A DNA stretch of 64,000 nucleotides from assembly GCA_013420905.1 (NCBI GenBank), contig JAAXNY010000004.1, positions 1,798,001-1,862,000 on the forward strand, read 5' to 3'. Source of the DNA: Collybia mongolica (Eukaryota > Basidiomycota > Agaricomycetes > Agaricales > Clitocybaceae). Made by a program: the position numbers and the translations under genes. The first letter of the stretch is position 1. Each line of letters begins with the position of its first letter. The notes under the pieces are model-generated. The model was not told where the DNA came from. It worked only from the letters and a program-made list of their open reading frames with translations, and did not search any database. Of this stretch, positions 22,628 to 32,288 are shown piece by piece.

Positions 22628-23558
22628 ATGGCTAAGTCTACTGCATTTCAAAAAGCGGAGCAATCTTGCAAGGTGGCATTGTCTTCAGGCTCATCCCAGA
22701 GAGTTAAAGGTAGATACTGTGATTTTCAAATGGAAACATGTTACCTATTATTACATTTTGTTTCACCAGGTACATGGATAAATACATCAGAGACAATGGC
22801 AATGGAAGCAAAAATGAAGAAAATGAAAGGTATTACTTTTTTTTTTGCATACTTCCTATACCATACTAACGTGACTAGCTGAACTTGTAGCCCTTCGCAA
22901 AGCTGCCCATGCTAAAGAACAGCAGAAGAATGTCATACCATGCCCACCGCACAGCGTCGCAGGGAACGGATTCAATCTCCAGGCTGAAATGCAACTCCAA
23001 GATGATTCTGATTTATACAAGGCCATTTGTGTAAGTTTTACTTCTTAAAACCCTTTGCTCCAATCTTTTTTCTTACAAGTAATAGCACTGTGTTCGTAGT
23101 TTAGTTGGTAATGCAGGCCTCAACTACTCGGTTGTTTGGCACAGGCAACCTACAGTAGTCATTAGTCAAATCATCCGCATGGTAAGTCTTTTCTTTGCTG
23201 CTTTGTTACTCATTTAAATAATTTATTTCAGGCCAAAAGTCGGCATACATACCTCAAAAAATTCCATAATGGCTGGGCCACCCAAGAATTTATCAAGTCA
23301 CATTTGAAGAACAAACGCGCCTATGCTTGTAAATGTGGGTATACAAATGAGACTGGAAATACAGTAGGGGGCAGTAATGCTGATGATGAGGAGGAAATAG
23401 ATGTCGACATTGACTTAAATGAGCATGATGAGGATGAAGTAGATAGTAGTGATGAGGGGGAAGAGGATGGGGACCAGAAGGGTGAGGACCAGGAGGGTGA
23501 GGACCAGGAGGATGAGGACCAGGAGGATGAGGAAGGGAATGAATCAGAAGCCTACTAA
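22628..23558 (+). CDS. Acidic-tail gene, module copy 2
   Basis: Apparently intact multi-exon gene. Exon 1 is MAKSTAFQKAEQSCKVAL to a GTAGAT donor. Exon 2 ends MAMEAKMKKMK. Exon 3 contains AAHAKEQQKNVIPCPPH, AGNGFNLQ and DDSDLYKAI. Exon 4 encodes GNAGLNYSVVWHRQPTVV and ISQII. The last exon runs from AKSRHTYLKKFHNGWATQEF through AYACKCGYTNE into a Glu/Asp tail ending NESEAY. No in-frame stop is seen in the tail, unlike the copies at 1-319 and 5660-6562. Exact splice sites for exon 4 are uncertain; a GTGTAAG donor and a TTTAG acceptor give an open frame. The protein is small, basic at the start and strongly acidic at the end. It lies about 1 kb after the SPT5-like gene in both copies, which suggests a shared role. 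No known family is recognised. Confidence 0.6.
23460..23545 (+). repeat. Coding 15-bp tandem repeat (GAGGACCAGGAGGNT)
   Basis: Successive GAGGACCAG-GAGGGT/GAT units encode a repeated acidic EDQEG/EDQED pattern at the C-terminus of the acidic-tail protein. Confidence 0.7.
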
Positions 23559-23639
23559 TCATTAGAATATTGTTAAATGTTGAATCACACAAATTTAAAC
23601 ATCTATAAGAGGATGAAATATCCAAATAAAAATGAGTGC

Positions 23640-24114
23640 ATTTCAACCTTTCAATGGATGAAAAGTTAGTACTACTTTCATCTGAAAACAATCCAGTAAA
23701 ATGATGAAAAAGAGGATGAATTTAAGTGAGGAAAATGGGATGAATTCAAACATATGATTTTCATCTCTCATAAAATGCCAGTATCTTTGCCCTTAATAGT
23801 ATGAAATTCATCCTTTTTGAAAGGTTAGTATAGCACCCTTGATAGTAAGAAATTCATCCCATGAGGGTGAATTATGAGGGGTATGAATACGGACAAATTT
23901 CGCATGAAATTCATCCATCAAATTATACCTTAAAGGGGGGTTTTCCCTCCATTTTTCCCCCTACAGGGGGTGTGTTTTCAAACATCTTTGAGATGAAATT
24001 CATTACATTTTAGGATTGTTAATTGAATGAATTTCATATTTTTAATGTATTATTTCTCTTATTTAAGAGGATGAAACACAGGGTTGAATTTCATCTATTC
24101 TCAGTTTCACAGTG
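23640..24114 (+). repeat. 3' subterminal TTCATCC repeats and terminal CACAGTG
   Basis: Many GATGAAATTCATCC variants are followed by a segment of about 240 bp matching 4485-4700, ending in TTTCACAGTGGG. This is the conserved 3' end of the module. Confidence 0.7.
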
Positions 24115-24187
24115 GGAAATAGTAATATATGGTTGAGAGAAATATTATGGGTAGAGGAAACATTGATTCTAAGGATGGGGACTATTA

Positions 24188-24424
24188 GATGATGATCAGG
24201 AGTGGATTCAAGCCTTGACTGAAGCATCACTTATGCAAACAGGCAGACAACTCCGTTCGCTATTTGCAATGATTCTGGCTGAATGTCAGCCTTCTGACCC
24301 AATAGCCTTATGGAACCAGTTCCATGAGAATATTTGTGATGACCTTGCTCACTAGCTAAGAACAAAGGGAGGTGTGGCAAATCCAACAGGAGAGCAAGTT
24401 ATGAGTTCTTTATCAACCCAGTTT
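24188..24424 (+). pseudogene. Helitron Pif1-like helicase fragment
   Basis: One frame reads DDDQEWIQALTEASLMQTG, RQLRSLFAMILAECQPSDP, IALWNQFHENICDDLAH. After a TAG it continues as LRTKGGV and GEQVMSSL. The pattern TGxQLRxLFxxIL...CDDL is typical of the helicase region encoded by fungal Helitrons. Nothing else of the element (Rep domain, hairpin end) is visible here. The fragment lies 74 bp after the terminal CACAGTG of module copy 2, so it may be flank or a piece of a larger element. Confidence 0.65.
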
Positions 24425-24661
24425 TCAGGCAAAAAGTTGATTCATTCATTCATATTTTAACACCACAGGAAAATGTTTCCATAATGGGATTTTTCTTCTC
24501 TTATAGCTTTTTACAGCATTTCTCCACAAATACAAAGTATTGTGACATAATTTGCATGTATTTGGGATGCTTACATAATGCTTTTGATGATGCCATCAAA
24601 ATTATGCATATCTAATATTTCAAAGCATTGTGTTTCAAAATTTATTTTGTGTTTTTCTCCA
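24425..24661. other. AT-rich stretch without recognised features
   Basis: No coding or repeat signal apart from A/T runs; it leads into the small repeat that Gypsy element A interrupts. Confidence 0.4.
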
Positions 24662-24681
24662 TAATGCATAGTCAGTGTAAA

Positions 24682-25108
24682 TGTAAGGGCAACTCCGGCG
24701 GAGTGCGCGCGAACTTAGTAGAGCGGGCCGACGCTGGTGGAGGGGATCCTAAGAGATGTATTCACTTGTACGACATATGTACTACTCACCTGGTGGAGGG
24801 GATCCTAAGAGAATTCTCTGAGGAGCCTCCATCAGGGGGGGTGTGCTATATACCTAGTGCTACATTAAATACACGTTCCCGGTGCGGTACGACGACACGC
24901 GTTGGGCTAGCGAAGGTCACGTGACCGTGCCCTTGATAGTCCGAACAAGTGCGAAGTCCGGCGGCGAACTGCGCGCGAAGTAGAGAGTGGGGGTGCGTGT
25001 GGGCGTAGGTAATGAACGTGCGATGTAGTGAATGTAATTGACTGAGTCGCGAATCGGCGAAGTAAGGCTAGATCGGCGAAGTAAGGCGGAAATGGAGTTC
25101 CCCTTACA
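24682..25108 (-). repeat. 3' LTR of Gypsy element A
   Basis: 427 bp, TG...CA ends, same sequence as 30370-30796. The small open frame across it is LTR sequence, not a gene. Confidence 0.95.
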
Positions 25109-25119
25109 TTACCCCCCTT

Positions 25120-28100
25120 CTAGGTTCGCGTGTCTTCACGCCGGCGTTGGAACGGGATCTGTGCGAATTGGACGCGTTGTACGCGTCGCGGTGCTCCGGG
25201 GTTGCGTCTGTAGAATTCGGCGACCAACTCGTCCGCATTCACCTTGTCGGCGGGTTCCCAGGTGTTCTGTTCGTAGCTGTAGCCCTTCCAGGCGACCAGG
25301 TACTGCAGCTTGTTCCTGTAAATCCGGCTGTCCATGATCTCCTGAACCTCATAATGTACCTCGCCGTCTATGAGAGTGGGTTCAGGGACTTCGGTGACCG
25401 TTCTACCGGGTATTGGGTCGTGCGGCGCGGGTAGGAGTTTGACGACATGGAAGACCGGGTGGATGCGCGATAGCGCCGGCGGAAGTTTGAGGCGGTAGGC
25501 GTGCGATCCAACCTTGGCTTCGATGGGGTAGGGCCCGATGTAGCGGTGAGCCAGTTTCTGCGACGGTCGAGTGATACGAATGTCGCGCGAATCCAAATAC
25601 ATCCGGTCTCCAACCTGGTAGTCGGGTGTTGGGTTTCGGCGGCGATTGTAGTACATCGCCATCTCGTCCTTGGCTTTGGCTAATGCGGCGCGGGCTTCCT
25701 TGAGGGTGTCCTTCATTCGGTCGCGGAATTCGTTCGCGGTTTCCAGCCGGGATGGTGCGGTCTGTGGTTCGAAGCCCATGCGTGGATGTCGACCGGTGTC
25801 CAGGAAGAACGGCGAGTGCTGTGTCGAGGAGTGGACGTGGTTATTGTACTGGAATTCGGCGAGCGGTAAAAGGTCGACCCAGTTGTCCTGTCGCTCGCTG
25901 ATGAATAACCGGAGATACTGTTCCAGTTCCTGGTTCACTCGCTCGGTCTGTCCGTCTGTCTGTGGGTGGTACGCCGTAGACGCTGTGAGTTTAATATCAA
26001 GCATGCGATATAACTCCCTTGTGAATTCCGCCACGAACTGTACCCCTCGGTCGGAGACCATAGCCTTCGGTAAGCCGTGCAACTTCCACACATGCTGGAG
26101 GTAAAGCCTCGCCAATCCAAGCGCGGTAATTGTCGTCGTGGTTGGGATGAAGTGCGCGCGTTTACTGACCGTGTCCACCACTACCATGATCGCATCATGC
26201 CCTTGCGACTCGGGGAGTTCCACGATGAAATCCACGCTTGCGACGTCCCAGCGACCTTCCGGAATTGGCAGCGGTTTAAGTTCGCCGCTTGGAAGTTGAC
26301 GCTGAGCCTTCGTTCGGAGACAGAGGTCGCATGTCTTGCAGTATTCGCCGATGTAGCGCGACATTTGAGGCCACCAGTAATTGCGCGATACGAGTTCCAA
26401 CGTCTTCCATCTTCCGGCGTGTCCCGCAATTCGCGAATCGTGATGTTGCGCAACTATACGTCTGCGAAGGTCAGCGTGTTTTGGGACGTAGATGCGATCG
26501 CGGAAATACAGCAACTCCTGCGCTTCCCTCCACTCTGCGCTCCGAACCGATTTTCCTGCGGACTTCTTCAACTCCTGCGCTGCCTTCACCACCGCTTCCT
26601 CCTGATGTCCCTCGCGATTGCCTCTCCGAATATCCCGCAGAATGTCCCTTTCCTCTCCTTCCACGACCATTCCTTCCAGCGCGCGGATTGTGAACAACTC
26701 CGGTTTGAGGAGGACTAGATCGCGGTTATCCTCGCTTCCATCGCTGTGGTCCGCTCGGCGAGATAGCGCATCTGGCTTACCCATACTTCGTCCGGGCTTG
26801 TGGTGCAGCGAGAAGTTGAATCGGGAGAGGTACAGTGACCACCTGGCCTGTCTCCGATTTAGCTTCTGGGACGTCCGGAAGTACTCTAGATTTTTGTGGT
26901 CTGTCCAGATCTCGAAGTCGTGTCGCGCGCCTTCAAGGAAGTGTCGCCATTCTTCGAGTGCGCGAATGATGGCGAGCATTTCCTTGTCGTGTATCTCGTA
27001 ATTCCGCTCGACCGCGTTGAGGCTCTTTGACGAAAACGCGATCGGGTGCCACTTGTCGTCCTCCGGGCTGAGTTGCGAAAGTACTGCGCCGGTCGCGAAA
27101 TCCGAACTATCTGCCTCCACCCTAAACGGCCAGTTGTCGTCTGCGAACATCAGTACCGGTTTAGACGACACCGCTTCCTTCAACCCTTCGAATGCCTCCT
27201 GCTCCGACTCACCCCACTTCCAAGGCACGTCTTTACCGGTGAGATCAAACAATGGCCGCGCAATATGGGAGAAGTCGCGAATGAACCGCCGATAGAAGTT
27301 CGTGAAGCCCAAGAAGGACTGCACTTGCTTCTTGTTCGTGGGCGTTGGCCATTCCGCTACTCCGGCAACCTTGACCGGGTCCATCTCCGCCTGCCCCTCC
27401 GAGATAATGAGCCCCAGATACTCGATTCGGGTCTTCTCGAATTCGCATTTGTCCAGTCGCAGGTACAGTTTATGTTCGCGGAGTCGCTGGAGAACTAACC
27501 TCGTAATTCGGCGGTGTTCGGCGAGTGTCTTTGTGTAGATTAGAATATCATCGATGTAGACACATACCACTCCTTCCATGATGAGATCGTGGAATATCTC
27601 GTTCATCATGGTTTGGAACGTTGCCGGCGAGTTAGTGAGACCAAAGAACATTACCAGGGGCTCAAACATTCCGCGGTTTGTGCGAAATGCGGCCTTCCAC
27701 TCATCACCTTCCTTAATTCGGACGTTGTTGTATCCCCAGCGAACGTCGAATTTGGAGAAGTATTTCGCTCCCCGAAGATTGTTGACGAGGTCGGAGATGA
27801 GTGGGAGTGGGTATTTGTTCTTGATCGTCAGCGAATTGAGAACGCGGTAGTCCTGTACCGGGCGTAGCGAACCGTCCTTCTTCTTGATAAAGAAGAACGG
27901 CGAAGCCATTGGCGATTTGGAGGGGCGGATCCGACCAGAGGCGAGGTTCTCCTCGAGGAACTTGTCCAACTCCGCTTGTTCGGCGACTGAGAGCGGGTAG
28001 ACCTTGCAGGATTTCCCTTCTGCGTCGCGGACGAGTTCGATCGCGTGGTCCCACGGTCGGCGATCTGGGAGAGCGTCGAAGGACGTCTTGGAGAACACAT

Positions 28101-29070
28101 CCTCAAATTCGTGGACGTGCGCCGGTGCTAGATCGAAAAACGTCTTGGGTTGCGCATTACGATCGAAGGAGTCTGCGATCTGCTGGGACGCGTTCTTCCA
28201 GGCTTCCGTTTGGATCTTTTCCGCTAGTCGCTGCGAGATGGTTTGGGTTGTCCGAATCTCTTCCGGTGCCTTCTGAAACTGTCCTGGTTCGCCGATGTTG
28301 ACCACGAAGATACGGTCGCCCTCTTCGATGCAATCTTCAAGGGCGATATCTCCTTCGTGCTCAGAGTCGGGAACCTCTCCAATTTCTGTTTCTGGTTCGG
28401 GCATGGGTCCTGCGCGACAGGCGTTGATGCGGGCCTCCAATTTACGCTTCTCCACCTTTTCCGATTTAACCTCGTTCGCGCAGGTCCGACATTTGTCGGG
28501 ACAGCGACTCATCTTCACCTCGTTGGTCTGCCAGTTGATCTCCGGGTTGTGCTCCTGCAACCAAGTGTAGCCTAGTATGAGATCCTGCTTCCCTAGGCTG
28601 GTGACCGCGAAGTGGGTGCGTTCTGAGTGACCGTTGTACCGGAGGATGAGGTCTACGATCTCCGAAATAGACCCGTTCTCGTTCGGAGTGCCGTCGACGT
28701 TGAACACCGGAATAGTGCAAACTAGCTTGCGCGAGGTCAACCTGTTCCTCCGCACGAATTCAGAATCAATGAAAAGGCCCGTTGCTCCCGAGTCTACCAA
28801 GCTGTTCGTCGCGAATGTCTCGCCTGTGTCGGTCGTCTGAAGTTCAATCTTGAGCTTCAGCGAGCGAGTGCTGGGGGTGGCAGCGACTACGAATCGCTTG
28901 GGTAGAGCTTGTTCCCATCGGGGGAGTCTCTGGCGCGGCGGTTTAGGGATGGGGATGGTATCTTGTACGGCTTCTGTAGTAGTTTCGGGTGTTTGGGAAA
29001 TTTCAATTGTATTCTCAACTTCTAAACACGCGAACCTGTTTACAGATGACAGCGAGGGCGTACTGTTCAC
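25120..29070 (-). CDS. Gypsy element A Pol: protease, RT, RNase H, integrase, chromodomain
   Basis: The 1316-codon frame contains the protease site LVDSGATGLF (Asp about residue 93). Reverse transcriptase shows KFDVRWGYNNV and YIDDIL (about 505-508). RNase H starts at RVEADSSDFATGAVL. The integrase has an HHCC zinc region (HDSRIAGHAG...CKTCDLC) and an Asp/Asp/Glu core (SVDFIVEL; VSDRGVQFV; QTERVNQELEQ). A C-terminal chromodomain reads HYEVQEIMDSR, LVAWKGY and NTWEPAD. There is no ATG before the protease: the frame opens at GTG overlapping the Gag stop. Expression therefore most likely needs -1 frameshifting from Gag at GGGTTTT (29091-29085). Chromodomains guide integration to marked chromatin in related elements. 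No damage is visible. Confidence 0.95.
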   Translation of the reverse strand: MNSTPSLSSVNRFACLEVENTIEISQTPETTTEAVQDTIPIPKPPRQRLPRWEQALPKRFVVAATPSTRSLKLKIELQTTDTGETFATNSLVDSGATGLFIDSEFVRRNRLTSRKLVCTIPVFNVDGTPNENGSISEIVDLILRYNGHSERTHFAVTSLGKQDLILGYTWLQEHNPEINWQTNEVKMSRCPDKCRTCANEVKSEKVEKRKLEARINACRAGPMPEPETEIGEVPDSEHEGDIALEDCIEEGDRIFVVNIGEPGQFQKAPEEIRTTQTISQRLAEKIQTEAWKNASQQIADSFDRNAQPKTFFDLAPAHVHEFEDVFSKTSFDALPDRRPWDHAIELVRDAEGKSCKVYPLSVAEQAELDKFLEENLASGRIRPSKSPMASPFFFIKKKDGSLRPVQDYRVLNSLTIKNKYPLPLISDLVNNLRGAKYFSKFDVRWGYNNVRIKEGDEWKAAFRTNRGMFEPLVMFFGLTNSPATFQTMMNEIFHDLIMEGVVCVYIDDILIYTKTLAEHRRITRLVLQRLREHKLYLRLDKCEFEKTRIEYLGLIISEGQAEMDPVKVAGVAEWPTPTNKKQVQSFLGFTNFYRRFIRDFSHIARPLFDLTGKDVPWKWGESEQEAFEGLKEAVSSKPVLMFADDNWPFRVEADSSDFATGAVLSQLSPEDDKWHPIAFSSKSLNAVERNYEIHDKEMLAIIRALEEWRHFLEGARHDFEIWTDHKNLEYFRTSQKLNRRQARWSLYLSRFNFSLHHKPGRSMGKPDALSRRADHSDGSEDNRDLVLLKPELFTIRALEGMVVEGEERDILRDIRRGNREGHQEEAVVKAAQELKKSAGKSVRSAEWREAQELLYFRDRIYVPKHADLRRRIVAQHHDSRIAGHAGRWKTLELVSRNYWWPQMSRYIGEYCKTCDLCLRTKAQRQLPSGELKPLPIPEGRWDVASVDFIVELPESQGHDAIMVVVDTVSKRAHFIPTTTTITALGLARLYLQHVWKLHGLPKAMVSDRGVQFVAEFTRELYRMLDIKLTASTAYHPQTDGQTERVNQELEQYLRLFISERQDNWVDLLPLAEFQYNNHVHSSTQHSPFFLDTGRHPRMGFEPQTAPSRLETANEFRDRMKDTLKEARAALAKAKDEMAMYYNRRRNPTPDYQVGDRMYLDSRDIRITRPSQKLAHRYIGPYPIEAKVGSHAYRLKLPPALSRIHPVFHVVKLLPAPHDPIPGRTVTEVPEPTLIDGEVHYEVQEIMDSRIYRNKLQYLVAWKGYSYEQNTWEPADKVNADELVAEFYRRNPGAPRRVQRVQFAQIPFQRRREDTRT

Positions 29071-30209
29071 TCGCTGTCCGCTACAAAACCCTCTTCTTCC
29101 GCCGGCGGTTCGACTTGTGCGTCTATCATCACGAAGATGTGCTGCGCGAACTCATGCTGCTCCTCCATTGACATGAACCGCGTGTCGTAGCGGAGGGGGC
29201 AGTCCTTCCGGAAATGGCCCGGCTGCTTACATCGGTGGCAGGTCTCGATGTTTGTTCGAGCCCTCCGCATCGCGTCTACATCCATCGGAACCGGTGGAGG
29301 GAGAGCAGGGGGCGGCGGAGGTGGTGGTGGCGCCATCCGTTGCAGCGTCGGGGCTGAGAAGTGCGGCGGTGCGCGAAACGCCGAGGTAGTGCGTGCGGGA
29401 GGTGCGCGAGCCGCCGGTTTAGTGCTCAGGAAGGCCTCGTTGGTGAGGCGGTTTTCATCGCACTTCATCGCCGCTACATACCACTGTTCCGGCTGATCGT
29501 CCGCTGGTCGTCCCACTGCCATCGTCGCGATCTGCGACTGAATCTCCCCGCTCAGTCCCTTCCGGTACTTCACCACAATCGTCAACCCCTCCTTGTATCC
29601 CGACTTGTCGATGAGATCCCTGAACTCGTCCGTGTAGTCGTCCACCGATCGCAATCCTTGGTGGTAGCTGCTCGTTTCCAACCTCGTAATCGCCCGCTGC
29701 GCTTCGCTCTGCACGAAGAAGTTGACCGCGAAGTCGGCGCGGAATAGGGCCCATGTCGCGTACTTCGGGTTCCCGGTAGCGGTCTGGTATCGCATGGCCC
29801 GGTCCGCAAACAGATACGCTCGGCCTTTCTTCATGAAGGTGTACGCCCACCGTACCTGCGTCACTTCATCCGCGAACTGGTGTGGTACAAGATTTATATA
29901 CAGTTCGCATGCGTTAATGAACGCACGCCCTCGTTCGCGCGATCCGTCGAAGTCATCGGGAAGCGATGGCCGGAGTGCCGAAGGTCGTCCCGAATTAACG
30001 TGGGTCGCGGGGGGAGGTGTTGATACATTATTTACAGGGGCGCTGGGTGCAGGGGTATTGACCGGGGGTGGGGGAGCCGCGGTTTGGAGCGCGATCAGCG
30101 CGTTGATGCTGTCGGTGAGCTTCTTAAGCTGCTCGGCTTGTTCCTCCGCCTTCCTATTGAGATCTCCTACGTCTCGTTCGACGTTATCCATCCTTGTTTC
30201 GGCGTCCAT
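29067..30209 (-). CDS. Gypsy element A Gag
   Basis: The ATG at 30209 (MDAETRMDNVERDVG) is the first Met of the frame. The protein has a coiled-coil-like N-terminus and a Pro-rich linker. A retrotransposon Gag domain follows (FDGSRERGRAFINACELY; FADRAMRYQTATG; YTDEFRDLIDKSGYKEGL). A Pro-rich stretch and a zinc knuckle close it (CHRCKQPGHFRKDC, CX2CX4HX4C). It ends in an acidic tail at TGA 29069-29067. Gag builds the virus-like particle. It is about 60% alike by eye to the Gag of element B in the core. The stop overlaps the Pol frame by 4 bp (GTGA). Confidence 0.93.
   Translation of the reverse strand: MDAETRMDNVERDVGDLNRKAEEQAEQLKKLTDSINALIALQTAAPPPPVNTPAPSAPVNNVSTPPPATHVNSGRPSALRPSLPDDFDGSRERGRAFINACELYINLVPHQFADEVTQVRWAYTFMKKGRAYLFADRAMRYQTATGNPKYATWALFRADFAVNFFVQSEAQRAITRLETSSYHQGLRSVDDYTDEFRDLIDKSGYKEGLTIVVKYRKGLSGEIQSQIATMAVGRPADDQPEQWYVAAMKCDENRLTNEAFLSTKPAARAPPARTTSAFRAPPHFSAPTLQRMAPPPPPPPPALPPPVPMDVDAMRRARTNIETCHRCKQPGHFRKDCPLRYDTRFMSMEEQHEFAQHIFVMIDAQVEPPAEEEGFVADSE
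29085..29091 (-). promoter_or_regulatory. Candidate -1 frameshift heptamer GGGTTTT
   Basis: In the Gag frame the bases read G GGT TTT, fitting X XXY YYZ, exactly five sense codons before the Gag TGA. Slipping back one base opens directly into Pol with no stop. Element B has G GAT TTT at the same distance. A downstream stimulatory structure was not tested. Confidence 0.6.
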
Positions 30210-30357
30210 CGGTCGGAGTAGGAGTTCCACTTCTAGTTCGGAGGAGGGTGGAGAGGGCGATTCTCGCGCGGTCTTGACGGATTCTGTATCGGAGCTGACA
30301 GTTTCTGCCGATCGGAATTTGGCAATGGCTGCGGTGAGGTCGCGGTCTCTGCTGGTG

Positions 30358-30367
30358 AGAGAATTCT
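30358..30367 (-). promoter_or_regulatory. Predicted self-priming primer-binding site of element A
   Basis: Two bases inside the 5' LTR, the minus strand reads AGAATTCTCT. This is complementary to AGAGAATTCT (start at 30507, minus strand), which lies 33 nt downstream of TATATAG in the LTR, where transcription should begin. No tRNA-like TGG start is present. The layout matches the self-priming known for Tf1/sushi elements. Confidence 0.55.
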
Positions 30368-30369
30368 AC

Positions 30370-30796
30370 TGTAAGGGCAACTCCGGCGGAGTGCGCGCGA
30401 ACTTAGTAGAGCGGGCCGACGCTGGTGGAGGGGATCCTAAGAGATGTATTCACTTGTACGACATATGTACTACTCACCTGGTGGAGGGGATCCTAAGAGA
30501 ATTCTCTGAGGAGCCTCCATCAGGGGGGGTGTGCTATATACCTAGTGCTACATTAAATACACGTTCCCGGTGCGGTACGACGACACGCGTTGGGCTAGCG
30601 AAGGTCACGTGACCGTGCCCTTGATAGTCCGAACAAGTGCGAAGTCCGGCGGCGAACTGCGCGCGAAGTAGAGAGTGGGGGTGCGTGTGGGCGTAGGTAA
30701 TGAACGTGCGATGTAGTGAATGTAATTGACTGAGTCGCGAATCGGCGAAGTAAGGCTAGATCGGCGAAGTAAGGCGGAAATGGAGTTCCCCTTACA
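30370..30796 (-). repeat. 5' LTR of Gypsy element A, with promoter
   Basis: 427 bp. On the minus strand TATATAG begins at 30540 and the predicted transcript start AGAGAATTCTCT at 30507, the same 33-nt spacing as in element B. Confidence 0.93.
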
Positions 30797-31009
30797 GTAA
30801 ACTCAGCAGTAATGACAAAGTCAACAAAAAGTTATACAAGAGTCAACAAAAAATGGTAATTCAAACTCATGATTTTGTCAACTTTCAATGTGGGTTCAGC
30901 CATTTGGGAGGAAATGAATGATTTTTGACTACTTTGGGCTGGCTCTTGACCATTACATTTGGGTGATATCAAAACTCATGACAAAAGTTTGACTTTATTA
31001 TTTATTGAG

Positions 31010-32288
31010 CATGTCATGTGTCCCAGACAGAAGGGTTGCCTCAGTTTCTTTCCATGCCCAGTCAAGAGGTGGCAGATCAGACAATCATGGGCATTGGATC
31101 TGGCTCCCAGTTTGGACAATGGTGATTTCTGAAATACAGCAGGCCACTGGCAACCATCAACTCAACAAACCCAGCTGAAACCCTGCTGACCTTGGCATGA
31201 ACTTGGCACACATATTTGTGAAGTTAAGTTTGTTCAAATCATTGAGCCTGTTACCTCAAGTAAGGATTAAAGGTCTTGGGTACTAGATATAGTTATTAAG
31301 TACAAATGATTTCATTAAACTAATGCACTCATACTAGTGTCAACTTGGAAATACATCTGAAATATATGTCATGAGGAATAACAGTGGGTGAAGACTGCAC
31401 AGGATCTGTCAGCAGGAAGGGCTGGAGGGTAGGTTGTGGATGCTGTAATGGCATCAGGTGTTGGGGTCTGCAAGGAGCATCACCATGTGAGGTACACTGG
31501 CATCAACATGCCATTGTAGGAGTGAGATATTGGGGCAGACACGTCCAAGAGCTCAAGTCAAGAGTCTTGGAGAATGCATCACGGTTATTGACAGTCAAGA
31601 TAACGAAGACGCGAAATTTTTGCCTAGTTCAATGGTTGCTTACTTGCCATCTTGCCGTGTGCCAACACAACCCACAACCCACAACAATTTCCTTATTTGG
31701 GGGGGGGGGACGCCCTGCCATCAAACATGTCCAAGATCGATCGATCTGTCACCTCTTGTGCCCAGTCACTTTATTGTATATCCATTGAACTTTGAAAGTA
31801 TTGAATTTTGAGAGGTTTGCCCTTCTTCTTATGTGATGCAATAGTCTAATCGTACTTCCTGGCCTTTGCATAGTTTTCTGTCATACTTCAATAGGAGGGT
31901 CACAATTGTGTCACGTCACGTTAGTTTTGAATGTAAGTAAGTAGGTTCAGTTTCCTAGTCATAGCTATTGTTCCTCCACCTACAAACTCTTCGCCATGCA
32001 AGTTCCTGCTTATTATAACAATTATTCCAACTAGTCCATCGACTTTTCTAGTGCTGCTCGGTTTACGTACATCGGTTTTGTTTCCATCTCCCACCTCAGC
32101 CTAATCAATTTCTGATTCTAGTGCATCACCCACTTCAACAATCCATCTGGCTTTATGCGCCCAATTTCGACCCTAACTCCTGCAGATTTCTCAACTCACC
32201 AGCCCCCCCACGGTGTATCTAACGTATCTTTGGTCTATCCTCTCTTTTGTTGTCTACCAACCAAAGTTTCACTTGTCCTGGGGCTGGG
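31010..32288. other. Intergenic stretch, no gene supported
   Basis: Between the split repeat and the Zn2Cys6 gene. Short open frames at 31384-31811 lack motifs and cross a G run at 31698-31708. The last few hundred bases presumably hold the promoter of the transcription factor. Confidence 0.5.

Larger units (their letters stand above)
18291..24114 (+). mobile_element. Module copy 2: SPT5-like gene plus acidic-tail gene
   Basis: Left similarity to copy 3 begins at about 18291 (TTGTATTCAATATTGAG). The order is a fold-back block, the SPT5-like gene (18905-21606), the acidic-tail gene (22628-23558), TTCATCC repeats, and the terminal CACAGTG at 24108-24114. The last 240 bp match copy 3 closely up to and including CACAGTGGG, then the two diverge. 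The 5' terminus is not proven; it may be truncated against the Plavaka relic. It keeps more CG dinucleotides than copy 3 but carries three TGA stops in its first gene. Confidence 0.65.
24682..30796 (-). mobile_element. Gypsy element A: full-length chromovirus, minus strand
   Basis: The 6115-bp element has two 427-bp LTRs that look identical, ends TGTAAGGG and CCCTTACA, and a 5-bp target duplication GTAAA (24677-24681 and 30797-30801). Gag and Pol are uninterrupted. It is CG-rich against CG-poor flanks. All this points to a young, possibly active insertion. It shares LTR and protein family with element B at 49462. Confidence 0.95.
24662..31009. repeat. Small MITE-like repeat split by Gypsy element A
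   Basis: Bases 24664-24681 and 30802-31009 together match the uninterrupted repeat at 46558-46784 (GCATAGTCAGTGTAAACTCA and following). GTAAA, present once in that copy, is duplicated here on both sides of element A. Confidence 0.85.

Noticed and set aside
24628..24924. 98-codon frame, repeated at 30370-30612
   Set aside because: It lies in the LTR of Gypsy element A and is identical in both LTRs; it is not a separate gene.
25670..28840. Many plus-strand frames inside element A, up to 213 codons
   Set aside because: GC-rich shadows of the long Pol frame on the other strand.
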